From assembly GCA_018340805.1 (NCBI GenBank), contig JACMZG010001913.1, forward strand, positions 10,965,934 through 11,029,933: a DNA stretch of 64,000 bases. The letters run 5' to 3'. How positions within the stretch are numbered: the first letter of the stretch is position 1; each line of letters opens with the position of its first letter. The DNA is from Microvelia longipes (Eukaryota > Arthropoda > Insecta > Hemiptera > Veliidae). Position numbers and translations under genes: made by a program. Positions 19,297 through 30,901 of this stretch are shown here, one piece after another. The notes below the pieces were generated by a model that was not told the DNA's origin, ran no database searches, and saw nothing but the letters and a program-made list of their open reading frames with translations.

Positions 19297-20019
19297 CTTA
19301 CTACCCTCTTCTACGCTCTGAACGATCGGGCGTTGCGAATGGACTCTATGAAAAAATATTAGGTTTACGAAAACATATTTCAATATTTGTTGGTCAAAAT
19401 AACTTAATTTTCCAAAATATTTAAGAGATGTTTATTATATTTTATTCTTTTATTCTTTATTAGACAATAAATCAAATTTAAGACACTAAAACGAACAAAT
19501 TATTTTTATAACATTTATCTAAATCTATTAAATCTTCTTCGCAAAGGAATCCAACACGCAAATAAAAATACTTAAAAACTCGTTTTCAATCCCATCTTTA
19601 AAACTATACTGAAGTAATTTAGTATTTTTAACCCTATAAACGTCAAAAAATTAAAGTAAATGTAACACTTAAAATTTAAATTATAAATAATTTAGAACTG
19701 TTAGTGTTTGGTGAAATTGATTTGAACATAATGTCGTAAATTATGCTGTTCTAAAGTTAGAGAGGAGTTTGTTAGTGAGAAGAATAATTTGTCTAAATGA
19801 ATGTGTAGTTAGACACAAACAAGAAGGGACAAACGAGCGTTGGTGAAATATATGAGTTTTAATAACGAGCCTCTGTATTTTCTATACATTTCTTTTAGAA
19901 GTGATAGTTTTTAATTTGTCTTGATAAATTTATGTTTTCCTGTTTGAAACTTTGAAAACCTCTTTTGTTAGTTTTAGCTGATTGAAACAGAGTTTGGTTT
20001 AATTAAGAATAAAATAGCC

Positions 20020-20095
20020 GCTTCACGGCGTCTTTTAGACCTGTTCGCGGCCCGGGAGCTTCCCTGTCGCTTCGCGTCCACATTGGTGTCGTTTT
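20020..20095. repeat. GC-rich hairpin block, diverged copy
   Basis: 'GCCGCTTCACGGC', 'GCGGCCCGGGAGC' and 'GTCGCTTCGCGTCCACATTG' match in order the block at 43413-43560 but with decayed stems. Both are preceded by AATAAAAT. It is sharply GC-rich against about 70% AT surroundings. Confidence 0.6.
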
Positions 20096-20159
20096 TTAAC
20101 GAATATACGTATATATACGAATATACGTAAGTATTTCTAGCGGATTTTTGTAAAGAAAG

Positions 20160-20660
20160 AAACGCACTATCTTTCGAACGGATGAATAATTTTTTTTATC
20201 AAAGTTCGTACAGAAATTAACCTTGGGAAGGATACAATTCCTATTGAATACCAAGTTGATGTGACGTCATTAACTCGGCTTGCTGAGTCAAAATCGTAAT
20301 AATTCAAGGTTATTATTTTTTGCCGAGAAAAGGGTCTGGCGCGGAAGTCTACAAGCACTTTGCAAATTCTCTTCGAAATGCGCGCTTTCTTGCAATCTCT
20401 AAATCTAATTTTCGCTTTATCGAGTTTTCGGTTTATATTTAATAACCTAAGCAGAAGCGTCACAAATTAACATATACTGAGCTTCAAATGAGTGAAAAAA
20501 TGCTGTGCCGTGTGGTGTATAATCTGTGCGAGATAAATATGCAAACATTTCAAAAATTTGTGAATTTTTGAAATGTTGTGGGGTCATTATTGTGGGTTTA
20601 TGACGTCACACATATATTCATAAACAATAGGGTTCAGGACATTAAAAAAATATTTTTGTA
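20160..20660 (+). repeat. Family B, longest copy
   Basis: Begins 'CTTTCGAACGGATGAATAAT', includes 'GACGTCATTAACTCGGCTTGC', the 'TCTGGCGCGGAAG...GAAATGCGCGCTTTCTTGC' core and 'GTGACGTCACACATATATTC'. The first 170 bases recur at 30490-30670 and later parts at 1218-1420 and 25740-26090. Some words (GACGTCATTAACCCG) are shared with family A, suggesting a distant relationship. Confidence 0.6.
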
Positions 20661-20911
20661 CCAACTTTCATTTCGATCCGAGAAAGCGTTAATTTTCGTA
20701 ATCGACCTAAACCTCATTAGCTCATTCTTTCTTTTAAAATTCACTAAAAAATCATAAAATATATAGAAAAATTATTTTTTCATAAATAGTGTTTCCTATG
20801 ATATTTAGAAATATTCTGAATAGAACTGGATATCATCCACATCCTTAACTTTGACAATCCACAACTTTTAATGTTCCTATTATTTTTATAAACAGTATTT
20901 TGGCGAACAGA

Positions 20912-20920
20912 ATATATATA

Positions 20921-21018
<98 letters not shown>
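20912..21018. repeat. (AT)n microsatellite
   Basis: Long AT dinucleotide tract with TATTATA/ATAATA phase breaks that make it self-complementary. Confidence 0.95.
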
Positions 21019-21932
21019 TTGTATTTTGTTTATTGTATTTGTATATTTTGTATAACTACCACCTCTCTGTAGCCCAAAACTGCGTAGCGGCAAGAGGTTA
21101 ACCTAACACGCTAGCCTAAACAAAAAAAATTGTTATGCTTCCATAATTTTAGGCTATGAGGTAAGTCTTGCTTTATAATTGCTTGTTTTTAAATAAGCTG
21201 CTCAGATCTTGATAGCTACAATTTTTAAAGTATTGACTAGAAATACCCTGGCTATTAGGGCCAGGGAGGTCTCTTTTAGGGGTTGCTAAATCATCATCAT
21301 GCGAAGCTAAGTTGCAATGAAAGAAAAGAATGAAAGAAATGAAAAGAAAAATATTACGTTGCTTCTAAAACGAAAGTAATAAAGTATAGTATTTAAAAAT
21401 ACACTTCTCTGTTTAAGAATTTTAATTAAAGCAGTCATTCTGTAACCATAGTTCCCTGTCAGTCAATCTAACTGTTGTATCGAGCCAGTCAAGAGAAAAT
21501 CCCAAAAACTAATGGTATGGTATGTTGGGAAATGATATGTTTACATGTTGAATTAGTCAAGCCTGTAAGAATTGATTCTAAATCAACCGTTTATAATTAA
21601 ATTAGACCATAATGTGTTAGGAGAGAAATGCTCAAAAAAAACGTATAGTTTAGGAATCTCATGTATAAATGTAGTCTCATATTATGCTCTAAATTTTTTT
21701 AGAACATTCAAATATATATTGTATAAAAAAACATAAAGTATATATTGATCTAATATGAAAAGTGAGATGTATTCAATAAATTAAAATCTTTACTTTTACT
21801 TGTTTATTCTCATAGCAATAGAATACAACTGAAACTGAGTATAGAAAAACTGGTGGGGAAATACATATTAATTTCTTGCTTTAAAATTATATATAAATAA
21901 TCAAAGTTCATCACAAAAAGTAAGCAATGATC

Positions 21933-21942
21933 GTATATATAT

Positions 21943-22009
<67 letters not shown>

Positions 22010-22015
22010 TATATT
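21933..22015. repeat. (AT)n microsatellite
   Basis: AT dinucleotides with two phase breaks, ending TATTATATTATATT. Confidence 0.95.
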
Positions 22016-22487
22016 TTCATTAAATACTTATATGCGCATGCGTTAGAAACAAAAAGGCGCATTAGCATGTGATAGAAAAGGCTGTCTAAAGAAATGGTGC
22101 ACATAACATCGCAATCTTTAGCTTGCAATAAAGAAACTGACACCAATAACTTGAGTAATATTTATACAAACTTAATATCGAACCTTGTTAATTAATTGGT
22201 TTTATAACTTAACTTCCTTTTTTTTAGACTCTGGTATTGTTAAATTTTATAATTAGTTTAAATTTTTTAATATTTAATATTTTATTCTTGTTAACTTTTT
22301 CATTACTAGTCAATTTTTTAAATTTTTACTGTTATTTTCTTGAATAAATAACCTTAATGTTATAAGCCCCGTGGCTAGATCTTTGATTAGTTTATAGTTC
22401 ATTCTTCGATAGTATAAACATCTAGCTATGTTTAGATAGCTTATCTGTTTCTTTCTGTTAACTGCTTTAATTTGTTATTAAAACTTT

Positions 22488-22516
22488 CTGATGAAGACTT
22501 AATCATATGGTCGAAA
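22488..22516 (+). other. CTGATGA - GAC/GTC stem - GAAA signature
   Basis: CTGATGA at 22488, then AGACTTAATCATATGGTC, then GAAAGC. GAC and GTC can pair. It lies directly before an (AT)n tract and has no visible inverted partner arm. Confidence 0.4.
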
Positions 22517-22530
22517 GCTTTTTATTTATT

Positions 22531-22564
22531 ATATATATATATATTATAACTTATTATATATATA

Positions 22565-22597
<33 letters not shown>

Positions 22598-22634
22598 ATG
22601 TTATATATATAAAAGTAATATATATATTAACTTT

Positions 22635-22696
<62 letters not shown>

Positions 22697-22728
22697 TTAA
22701 TTAGAATAGATCTTATTCAAAAATATAG

Positions 22729-22818
<90 letters not shown>

Positions 22819-22826
22819 TATATATA
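22531..22826. repeat. Two long (AT)n tracts around a short unique island
   Basis: Tracts 22531-22692 and 22729-22826 flank 'AAAAGTTAATTAGAATAGATC' (22693 on). The same island occurs inverted at about 24728-24756 beside another AT tract, so tract and island belong to one dispersed repeat. Confidence 0.9.
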
Positions 22827-23599
22827 CGTTCAGAGTCCATCCTATTTATATTAAGTTTTGATAAGTACACTTAGTATTTATTTTATTTTACCTTAAGTAC
22901 AAATAAATATTTATTATTTATTTATTTTATAATGAAGGGGAAAACCCCTAGCGAAACTGCAGTAAAAGATTATGTTTACAAACGGTTTTAAAAGAGTAAA
23001 CTAAACTCTACTAATTTTACCCTTCTAATAATATCCCTTAACAAGATGTCATTAATCAATTCTTATTTAAAAACTAACACTTAATAAACTACAAGTAACT
23101 ATTTCCATCGACAAACAGTTTGGGAGACGAAATGACATTAATTCTTTAACTATAAGAGACCGACTTGACATACGAGCTGTCGGTTCCTTTTACCTCACAG
23201 CTATTCGGAACATATTACTTATTTTAACTATCCGAGACACATCTCTAGGGCGGTCTTGAGTCTTCTATAAGACCACCTTAGTTTTCTCTGAGGTCTTCGA
23301 TAACTAATTACTTTAAACTCCTAATATATCTCATTAGTCATTTTTTTGTCAACTTCCATTAATATCTTCTCAAATTTTTTTCATTGGAAGTTTTCAGAAC
23401 CTCTAATTTTTGTTTCCTATTTTTAAATTATTTTTCTGAAAAAAAAAAATAATTCATTAGTTAAAGATAATGGTTTACGCAAGGTATTTTTTTAGTTTCT
23501 AAATTGTATTTATTGGACAGTGTTCAAAAGAGCTGAACATGGTAAGAACACAGTATACATTTAGTTGTTTACTGGAATTCCTGGTTATTAAATTAGATT

Positions 23600-23830
23600 G
23601 GTTTTATATTTAAATTATATAAGCGCTAGTGGATTTTATACCATAAGGATGCAAATAAAAGTCTATCCACAAATAAATTTCAACCAATGTAATGTTGAAA
23701 ATGACAAAACCGGTTTTCATCCTAATACAGGTCATCCTCAGTGGCCACAAACAAGAAGACGATAAAATTAAAAAACAAAAACAAATAATGAAATGAAACA
23801 AATACAAAAAATAAAAATACTAAAAACTTT
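23600..23830 (-). mobile_element. Inverted-arm family member, single arm
   Basis: On the minus strand it reads CTGAGGATGACCTGTATTAGGATGAAAACCGG (23715-23741 holds the CTGAGGA and GAAA words), then 'TTTGTGGATAGACTTTTA' (compare GTGGAGAGACT in other copies), then a tail 'AAATCCACTAGCGCTTAT' (compare TCCACTAGTGCTCAT at about 4101). It therefore belongs with 3544-4122 and 37735-37985. Confidence 0.55.
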
Positions 23831-23854
23831 TAAACTACGTAAATTATTTAGAGT

Positions 23855-24540
23855 TGAAACATTTAACAAAAATTATTCTACCGCTTTAAGTAGTGCTATT
23901 CGGAAAATATTTTTTTATGACGTCATTAACCTACAATAACGACTTAACAAAACTTTCAGAAAAATCATTTAGTACGTTCACACATACTCTAGATCCGCGG
24001 ATCGTATAGAATACGTATACAATACGGTCATCTAACTTCACGGTTCTTGCAGCGTATTTGTTTAGTCGATCGAGTGATAACTGATCCCGCCAAAACATGG
24101 CGTCTTGTATAGTGAACCTTCACTTTTGGTTATAAGGAAGTTTAAAACAAAAAATATATTTAATTCAATTGTGATTTCTTTGCGTAATAATAAAGTTACA
24201 CTAAAGAAAATAATATTCCAAAAGTTATTTGATCAAAAACGGTGAAATAAAAGTTCGACGAGAAGGTTATCCGTTAAATACGATCGTCTCTTAAGGTACA
24301 CACACAAAAAGACAGCGTATCGGGGGATCATTTAGATTCCATCTCCCTAGTTCTAGCGTATGCGATCGGATTCCCTCCGCATGGTTCATACAACTTAAAT
24401 TACCGTATTGAGAGATCGTACTCTATACGATACGCGGATCTGAAGTGTGTGTGAACGTACTAATTAAAACGCTGAAACATGATCGTATTGAGATATGGCA
24501 CTCATGTAGCCATGTATAAGAAAAATTGGTTGCCGCCCCG
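23855..24540 (+). repeat. Family A middle fragment hosting a MITE
   Basis: 'TTCTACCGCTTTAAGTAGTGC...GACGTCATTAACCTAC' up to 23968, then from about 24463 'AAAACGCTGAAACATGATCG...CATGTAGCCATGTATAAG'. Together they form a continuous family A middle section split by the MITE at 23972-24460. Confidence 0.7.
23972..24460. mobile_element. MITE family G, copy 2 (TA-flanked)
   Basis: GTACGTTCACACA at the left is inverted at the right as TGTGTGAACGTAC, with TA on both sides (23970-23971, 24461-24462). Further inverted matches are 'GATCCGCGGATCGTATAGA.TACG' / 'CGTACTCTATACGATACGCGGATC'. It is inserted into a family A copy between 'GAAAAATCAT' and 'AAAACGC'. TA flanks suggest the Tc1/mariner group, but the AT-rich junction makes the exact duplication ambiguous. 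Confidence 0.7.
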
Positions 24541-24591
24541 GACCCCTACTGAAAGAAACCCTGTTAATTACATCTAAAGTGATATTATAAC

Positions 24592-24644
24592 TATAGGCGG
24601 TTCTAGGTGAAAATCTCAAGGGGGGCTCCGGCCCCCTTACTTTA

Positions 24645-24676
<32 letters not shown>

Positions 24677-25099
24677 TATTATATATATATATATATATAT
24701 AATATATATATATACATACTGTATTTTTTGAATAAGATCTATTCTAATTAACTTTTCATTAATACTTTTTACTAATATTACTTATTTTCCTATTTAACTT
24801 CGAAGTAAAATGAATGTAAAAAAGTAGAAAATCAGCGTACGATAAGTATGCTGATAGGTAACCTTTGGTTGACATCTAAATTTGCTAAAAGTAGGAAAAA
24901 TAAAGCCATAATTAATTATCTATTGATAAAATACAATTTTTATATAATAAATAAATATATTTAATTTCATTACTTTCTTAATATATTTTAAACAGGTTAA
25001 ATTTAATTTTAGTTTTAGTAGCTTAGAAGGCGATATGTTTTCTCGGGGGGGGGGGATTTAAATAAAGGGGGGCTTTAGTCCCTCTTAGAATCGCCTATG
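24592..25099. mobile_element. hAT-like MITE, 508 bp, with internal (AT)n
   Basis: Ends TATAGGCGGTTCTAG and CTTAGAATCGCCTATG are inverted, and both continue into a GGGGGGCT..(C/A)GTCCC-like block. Flanks ATTATAAC (24584-24591) and CTTATAAC (25100-25107) agree at 7 of 8. An (AT)n tract at 24643-24714 and AT-rich non-coding sequence fill the middle. Confidence 0.65.
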
Positions 25100-25586
25100 C
25101 TTATAACATAAAACTTCCACGAATAAATGAAACAAATGATTAAAATTTGGACCGCCCATAGAGTGAATAACATATGGTTAACTTATGTCGTCGCATATCA
25201 GTGACAAACCTGACGCATCCCACCCCCATCTAATTAAATAGATAAACTGTAACTCTCTTTCTTTTTCAATTAGTTCCTCTCATATTAGTAATATTAGTCA
25301 AATGGAACATTTTACAGTTGACACCGTATAAATAATATCAGGGATCAGTTTAAATTGTAAACTTTGTGACAAACAAGTTAGGCAGGGATGTTAAGGAAGA
25401 GATCAATTAGTAAAAACCAAGTTTGTAGTCAGACGTAGTTTTATTGTTTTTAAATACGGCCTGTCACGTGGGTAGCATTAGCGTTAAATGAGAATATGTC
25501 ACATAGTTTGAGATACAGGAAACTGAGATATGAATATTACTAGAGCTTATATTTAATATTTTATTTATTTTAAAATTATAAAATTC

Positions 25587-25645
25587 ATATATATATATTA
25601 TATATATATATATATATATTAATATATATATATATATATATATAT

Positions 25646-25674
<29 letters not shown>
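25587..25674. repeat. (AT)n followed by (TATG)n
   Basis: AT dinucleotides to about 25645, then seven TATG repeats. Confidence 0.95.
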
Positions 25675-25679
<5 letters not shown>

Positions 25680-25739
25680 AAAAAAGTTTTCTTTTTTTAC
25701 CTGGACCTTTTTCCGATTAATTGTTTAACATATAATATT

Positions 25740-26090
25740 TAGTGTCGATTATTTTTACAGCCGGCAATCAAGAAATTTCGAATAGGGTGTCGTTTTCCAC
25801 GTTTTTTGGAGCGCTGAATCGAATAAGCCAGTCTGAAGACAATGCGAATTGTCAATTCAAAGCCAGTGTTCCTAGGTCCGAATATTTATACCGGAGCTAA
25901 TTCTTTTACAGGATATAAATGTACAACTTCAAATAAATCTGGCGTGGAAGTTCGCAAGCCGGCGATATTTCCTTTCAATTGCGTGCTTTCTTGTTTATTA
26001 ATCTTATCCTTGTTTAAGATTTCGGTAAATGCTTTATAACTTAGCAGTAGCATTACTGCTAAGTTACTGCGTTAAAGCAAATGTAGATAA
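25740..26090 (+). repeat. Family B fragment
   Basis: Contains 'GCGTGGAAGTTCGCAAGCCGG' and 'TTGCGTGCTTTCTTG', the family B core. The open frame at 25842-26039 is incidental. Confidence 0.5.
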
Positions 26091-26164
26091 TTATCCTATA
26101 CATTATTGGCATTCATTTAAAGCTTTATACTCATTTATAGCGCATTTCATTTGAAATAATTAAT

Positions 26165-27075
26165 CAAGTTGTTTTGCTACTGCTCATAGTCCAAGAACCT
26201 AACCTGAAAAAATGTGACTCATTTTGCACTACTTCAAACCAAATTATTCTGAAAATATACCTTAAATTATGAAGGAAAAGCATGGTCTGCCTATCCAGTG
26301 TGGAGCCTTTCATATGATAAACTAAGTAGGCTTCCGCGGTTATTGTCATGAACTAAACTCAGTTCAGTTTTGTAGAGCATTGTGTTTCTATCCATAATAA
26401 CCTATATCCTTGAAGATGCCTCCCACAGTGGAAGCAAAACGTCGGATTCTTCATCTACATTAACGCGGTCACCACCGGAAGACCTAAATTTCCATGCCTT
26501 TCATATGATTGCGCATGCTCAAAATTTTATAAAATCACACTAATTCCAGTTTTCTTGCAATAAGTGGTTCCCTGTAGATCGTGTGCAAAACATAAAAAAG
26601 ACAATTATTCAAAGCTGATAAAATTTCCTATAAAACGAGTGTTTAATCATCAAAATCAGATGACTGGAACCAAAGTTATGACATTTGTTAAATGGCTAAA
26701 AAAATACACAAAAAACCAATATTTTTTCTAAGAAATTCACTGACTTTGCATAAATTAACTTTTTTTGGCGTTTTTGAAAGAGCCATAACTTTGGTTCTAG
26801 TCATCCGATTTCGATGATTAAACACTCGTTTTATAAGAATTTTTATCAGCTTTGAAAAATTGTCATTTTTATGTTTTGTACACGACCTACAGGGAACCAC
26901 TTATTGCAAGAAAACTGGAATTAGTGTGATTTTTTAAAATTTTGAGCATGCGCAATCATATGAAAGGCTCCAATGCTTTTCCTTCATAATTTAAGGTATA
27001 TTTTCAGAATAATTTGGTTTGAAGTACAAAATGAGTCACATTTTTTCAGATCCGGCTCTTGGACTATCAGTTTAC
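26165..27075. mobile_element. Family C: large palindromic element
   Basis: Sequence from 'AGTCCAAGAACCTAACC' (26190) through 'GTGGTTCCCTGTAG' (26564) and 'CAAAGTTATGACATTTG' (26662) is repeated inverted from about 26780 ('CCATAACTTTGGTTCTAGTC') through 'CTACAGGGAACCACTTATTG' to 'GATCCGGCTCTTGGACTAT' (27067). The centre lies near 26700-26760. The left arm carries extra sequence (26290-26510) that includes the 26410 signature. Single-arm copies are at 33361-33560 and 60785-61215. Confidence 0.75.
26410..26443 (+). other. TTGAAGATGCCTCC..GGAAGC-AAAACGTCGG signature
   Basis: TTGAAGA, then GCCTCC-CACAGT-GGAAGC (five of six pairs), then AAAACGTCGG. This matches the layout CTGANGA / stem / GAAACG seen at Penelope-like element ends, with two core positions changed. 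Confidence 0.4.
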
Positions 27076-27279
27076 AAATCATACATCGGAATCTCAAGCA
27101 ATAATTGGATTTATACGTAAAATAGCACGCATTGCAAAGAAAATTCGCCCGGCTCGCGGATCTCCACGCTGGAATGTTTATGGTTTTGTTTTATATAATC
27201 AGAGTCCAGAGAAAAGCTGTCATTTTGGTTGGAAAACCCTTCTGTCACAGGGTCGCAATACCAGCTTTCACATAGTCTG

Positions 27280-27830
27280 ATTACTAAAGATTGCTGTTTT
27301 AATATAGTTTTAATTTTTTGCTTGAACGATTGACTGCACGCGGCGTGCCATGACGAAGAAATTGTTGAGTCAAAATAACCATTTTTGCCGCCCTTTAAAA
27401 GTTTGGCATAAAATGCAAGTTAAACGATTCGTAAAATTTATTTTACTCGGTACTAAACAATTTTAAACCGGACTAAAAGGGATGGTGTTTCAAAGTGGTT
27501 CCATTCATAATTAATAAATTTGTAACGGGTGTTATATTATAGGCTAAGTTATTTTATAAAACGGGTTCGAGGGAGGGCTATTGTTTGGGTTAAATGGAGA
27601 GTGGTTACAGTTATTTCCCTGTTTGCGAGCGTGTGTAAGTTTTCATACATTCAGGGAGTTATAATATGCTCAATTATAATAATTATGAGCTTGGTGAAGG
27701 GCATCTGGGACCTTTAGAAATTTTCCTAGCTTGTAAACAGACCATTTAACACGAGCGTCGTCATTCACCCTAGGGATGGGTTATACAATAATAAGTATGA
27801 GGTTATGGTAATAAGGGTTTAGTTACATGC
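27280..27830. other. Unassigned sequence
   Basis: No gene. A short stretch near 27355-27395 ('TTGAGTCAAAATAACCATTTTTGCCG') echoes family B. Open frames here are short and unsupported. Confidence 0.4.
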
Positions 27831-27845
27831 AGGAGGTTGGAAGGG

Positions 27846-27932
27846 GGCCTCTGGAGATTCGAAGGAGGTGTACCCCAGGGACATCCTCTAGCACCCAATC
27901 TCTTCCTACTCTCCAACATCATCTATAACCTT
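27846..27932 (+). pseudogene. Relic of LINE reverse transcriptase (GVPQG block)
   Basis: One frame reads GLWRFEGGVPQGHPLAPNLF, then LLSNIIYN. GVPQG..L.P.LF is the conserved block just before the catalytic region in non-LTR reverse transcriptases, where the usual residue after GVPQG is Ser rather than His. The frame breaks shortly after and no FADD-type motif follows, so this is a small decayed fragment or a chance match. Confidence 0.35.
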
Positions 27933-28532
27933 TTTTCATGTATTCAACAGAAGGTTATCTTTTTTAAGCCAACCCGTTTTAATAAGTGATGGTATAAAAA
28001 AAAGGCGTAAACATACTACATCTGTTCAATTTAAACCTGACTCCGTTAATAAAGTTAAAGGGAGAAGAAGTTATTCCCTAAGGCTGGTTTTACGGAACCC
28101 TGTTCTCCAGGGAGGTAAACCACAGTTAATTACCAAGTCATGGAAAAGAGGGATATCAGGCTTCGATTACACTGGATAAAAGACATTCTTTATTTGACAA
28201 AACAATGCAAAGATTGTAAATTATACTTTAAAAATAAACACGCTATCTGTAAAATTTGATTAGATATGTTTATACAATTTAGTAACGCAACTGTCATCAA
28301 TGCCATCTGTTGATTTTTCCCCTTTGAGATGGATGTGGTATCTACAGATGTAGTTCATATACAGTGCGATGTCTCTCAACTTGCCTAGATATAATATTGA
28401 GGAAAAAACTTAAAAACGTAGATAGGTTAAAAGAAAGAGTTATCAGAGGCTCTTTATTAAACTCTTGAATGTATTAGCGTGGTATAACTAGACCCCGTGG
28501 CATAGGCGATTTTAGGCAAATACACACGCGCA

Positions 28533-28564
28533 GACACACAACACACACACACACATATATAATA

Positions 28565-28642
<78 letters not shown>

Positions 28643-28695
28643 TATATATGTATGTATGTATCTATGTATGTATATAAACGTATGTATGTATATAT
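28533..28695. repeat. (AC)n-(AT)n-(TATG)n compound microsatellite
   Basis: ACACAC at 28533-28554, AT dinucleotides to about 28650, then TATG repeats. Confidence 0.95.
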
Positions 28696-28699
28696 AAGC

Positions 28700-29590
28700 A
28701 ACAAAGACTACTTTGTACTTAATTAATTTTAACCATCATTGTGTTCCATCACTGTAATATTAATTTATTAAAATTGATAAATGTATTTGTATAAATACTA
28801 CAATCAGTCTAACAAGACGCAATTATTATTTGTTTATTTACATTGTACCTTTCCTATATTGATTTTTATATATTTATATTAAAAGCAAAATATTTAGGTA
28901 GGTATACCATTACTGTTCTTCGTTTAGTTATAATATTACATATCTTTTGTTAAAATTACTTTGTCTACTAGTCCTGGGCTGCTCGTTTATATCTAAAAGA
29001 ATAAAACTGGCATTTTAGCTACAATCTGTTCTTACATAAGGCATAGCATCGTAGCTCTAATATCTAACAATAACACAATGCATTTAGTTTTATGATAAAA
29101 TGGAATTGATATTATATCATTTATGAAGCGCCTAGGACTTTAGGACAGAGCATACTTTGTTTAAGCTTATTTAGACGGATCCTATACGTTGCCTCCAAAA
29201 CTTGTTGTCTCCAAAGATCATTAGTTCAAACAAGGCAGAAAAGTTCATAAGTTCCAATTGGAACTAACGAAATAACGTGGCAAAAGAATTAGCTTTCAAA
29301 CTTTTAATCTAGAAGCAAATTTTAATGTCACAAAAGTTCACAAGATCCAACATAATAAATAATATTTTGAACTAATGAACTTTGATGACAACGGTCTTTA
29401 CAAACAAGGTCTAATCTTTTTGGAACTAACAGGATGACTTGGCAAAGGCTTTGGATCAATCGAATTAGCCTGTTGCCTCCAAAATTAATTAGATCCACAA
29501 CAGTATTATTAACGTAGTAATTAATCTTTAATGTCATAAATATTCGAAAGTTCCAAAAATTAAATTAAAAAAATTGTGTCCAATAAATTT
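28700..29590. other. Unassigned AT-rich sequence
   Basis: No coding signal, no obvious terminal repeats. Words such as 'TTGCCTCCAAA' and 'GGAACTAAC' at 29190-29480 resemble the units of the neighbouring 39 bp array, so the array may have arisen from this local sequence. Confidence 0.35.
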
Positions 29591-29599
29591 TGAAGACAA

Positions 29600-30022
29600 C
29601 GAACCTTGGGAACTGTGAACTTTGGAGGCAATGATATTTTTGTTCTGGAACTGAAGAACTTTGGAGGCAATGATATTTTTGTTTTGGAACTGAAGAACTT
29701 TGGAGGCAATGAGATGTTTGTTTTGGAACTGAAGAACTTTGGGAGGCAACGGGATGTTTGTTTTGAGACTAAAAAACTTTGGAGGCAATGAGGTTTTTGT
29801 TTTGGAACTAAAGAACTTTGGAGGCAATGGGATTTTTGTTTTGGAACTAAAGAACTTTGGAGGCAATGGGATTTTTGTTTTGGTACTAAAGAACTTTGGA
29901 GGCAATGGGATTTTTGTTTTGGTACTAAAGAACTTTGGAGGCAATGGGATTTTTGTTTTGGAACTAAAGAACTTTGGAGGCAATGGGATTTTTGTTTTGG
30001 AACTAAAGAACTTTGGAGACAG
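29600..30022. repeat. 39 bp minisatellite, about 11 units, open in frames of both strands
   Basis: Unit AACTTTGGAGGCAATGGGAT plus TTTTGTTTTGGAACTAAAG. Because 39 is a multiple of three, the plus strand reads NFGGNGIFVLELK repeats and the minus strand SSKTKIPLPPKFF repeats (172 codons at 29534-30052). No splice sites, signal peptide or unique coding sequence frame it, so I regard it as non-coding. Confidence 0.9.
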
Positions 30023-30327
30023 TGAACTTTCGCGACAACGTAAACACACCATTTAGTTTTCTTTTAAAAAAGATACCTGATGTTATAAAATTAACTCCAC
30101 ACGGCCACCCCTGTCCACAAGCAACTGCTTATACAGAGGCTGCACCTAATTCAATTTTACTATAGAATTGTATAAAGAAAATGTATTATTTTTAGCGAAT
30201 TTCCTTTAGGAATAAAATTCGCTAATGGGATAGGCGTCATGGCGAAAGACGAATCTCGGTCCACGACACAAATCCGTTTCAAAGGTCCCTAATGACGATT
30301 GACGATAATATACGTTTCACGACACTT

Positions 30328-30374
30328 TATATATATATATCCGACTATATATCCGCTGTGTGTATACATATATG

Positions 30375-30468
<94 letters not shown>

Positions 30469-30486
30469 GTATGTATATTTATATGT
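30328..30486. repeat. (AT)n / (TATG)n microsatellite
   Basis: AT dinucleotides with one phase break, then TATG repeats at 30456-30476. It sits immediately upstream of a family B copy. Confidence 0.95.
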
Positions 30487-30489
30487 ATC

Positions 30490-30901
30490 TTTCAAACGGA
30501 TTAATATTTTTCAATCAAACTTTGTAAAAAATCGACCTTTGGGAGGACACGAACACTATTGACAACCAGGTTTTTGTGACGTCATTAACCCGGTTTGCTG
30601 AGTCAGCGAAATTTTCAAAAAAAATCGGCAAAATTCAGGGTTAATATTTTTTGCCGCAATAATGGTGAATATGTATATTTTTGTGACGCTAAATCAAATG
30701 AAACCGGTCCAAAGTCAATACGACCACTCTAAGTGCCCAAAAAGTCGAAAAAACCATTGTAAATTACCGAAATCCAAAATTAAGGAAATGCGCTAAAACC
30801 TTTACAGATAACTGAAGCCTTAAACTAGTGCAAATAATAGTGCGTACTTCTAATTTTAGAGGCATAGTTTTGTACACCCAACTGGATAATTATGCGCATT
30901 T
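30490..30901 (+). repeat. Family B copy, upstream part, target of a LINE insertion
   Basis: Matches 20160-20330 at its start. From 30790 ('GCGCTAAAACCTTTACAG') to 30901 ('GGATAATTATGCGCATTT') it matches 46508-46650 closely. The match resumes after the LINE at 31999. Confidence 0.75.
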
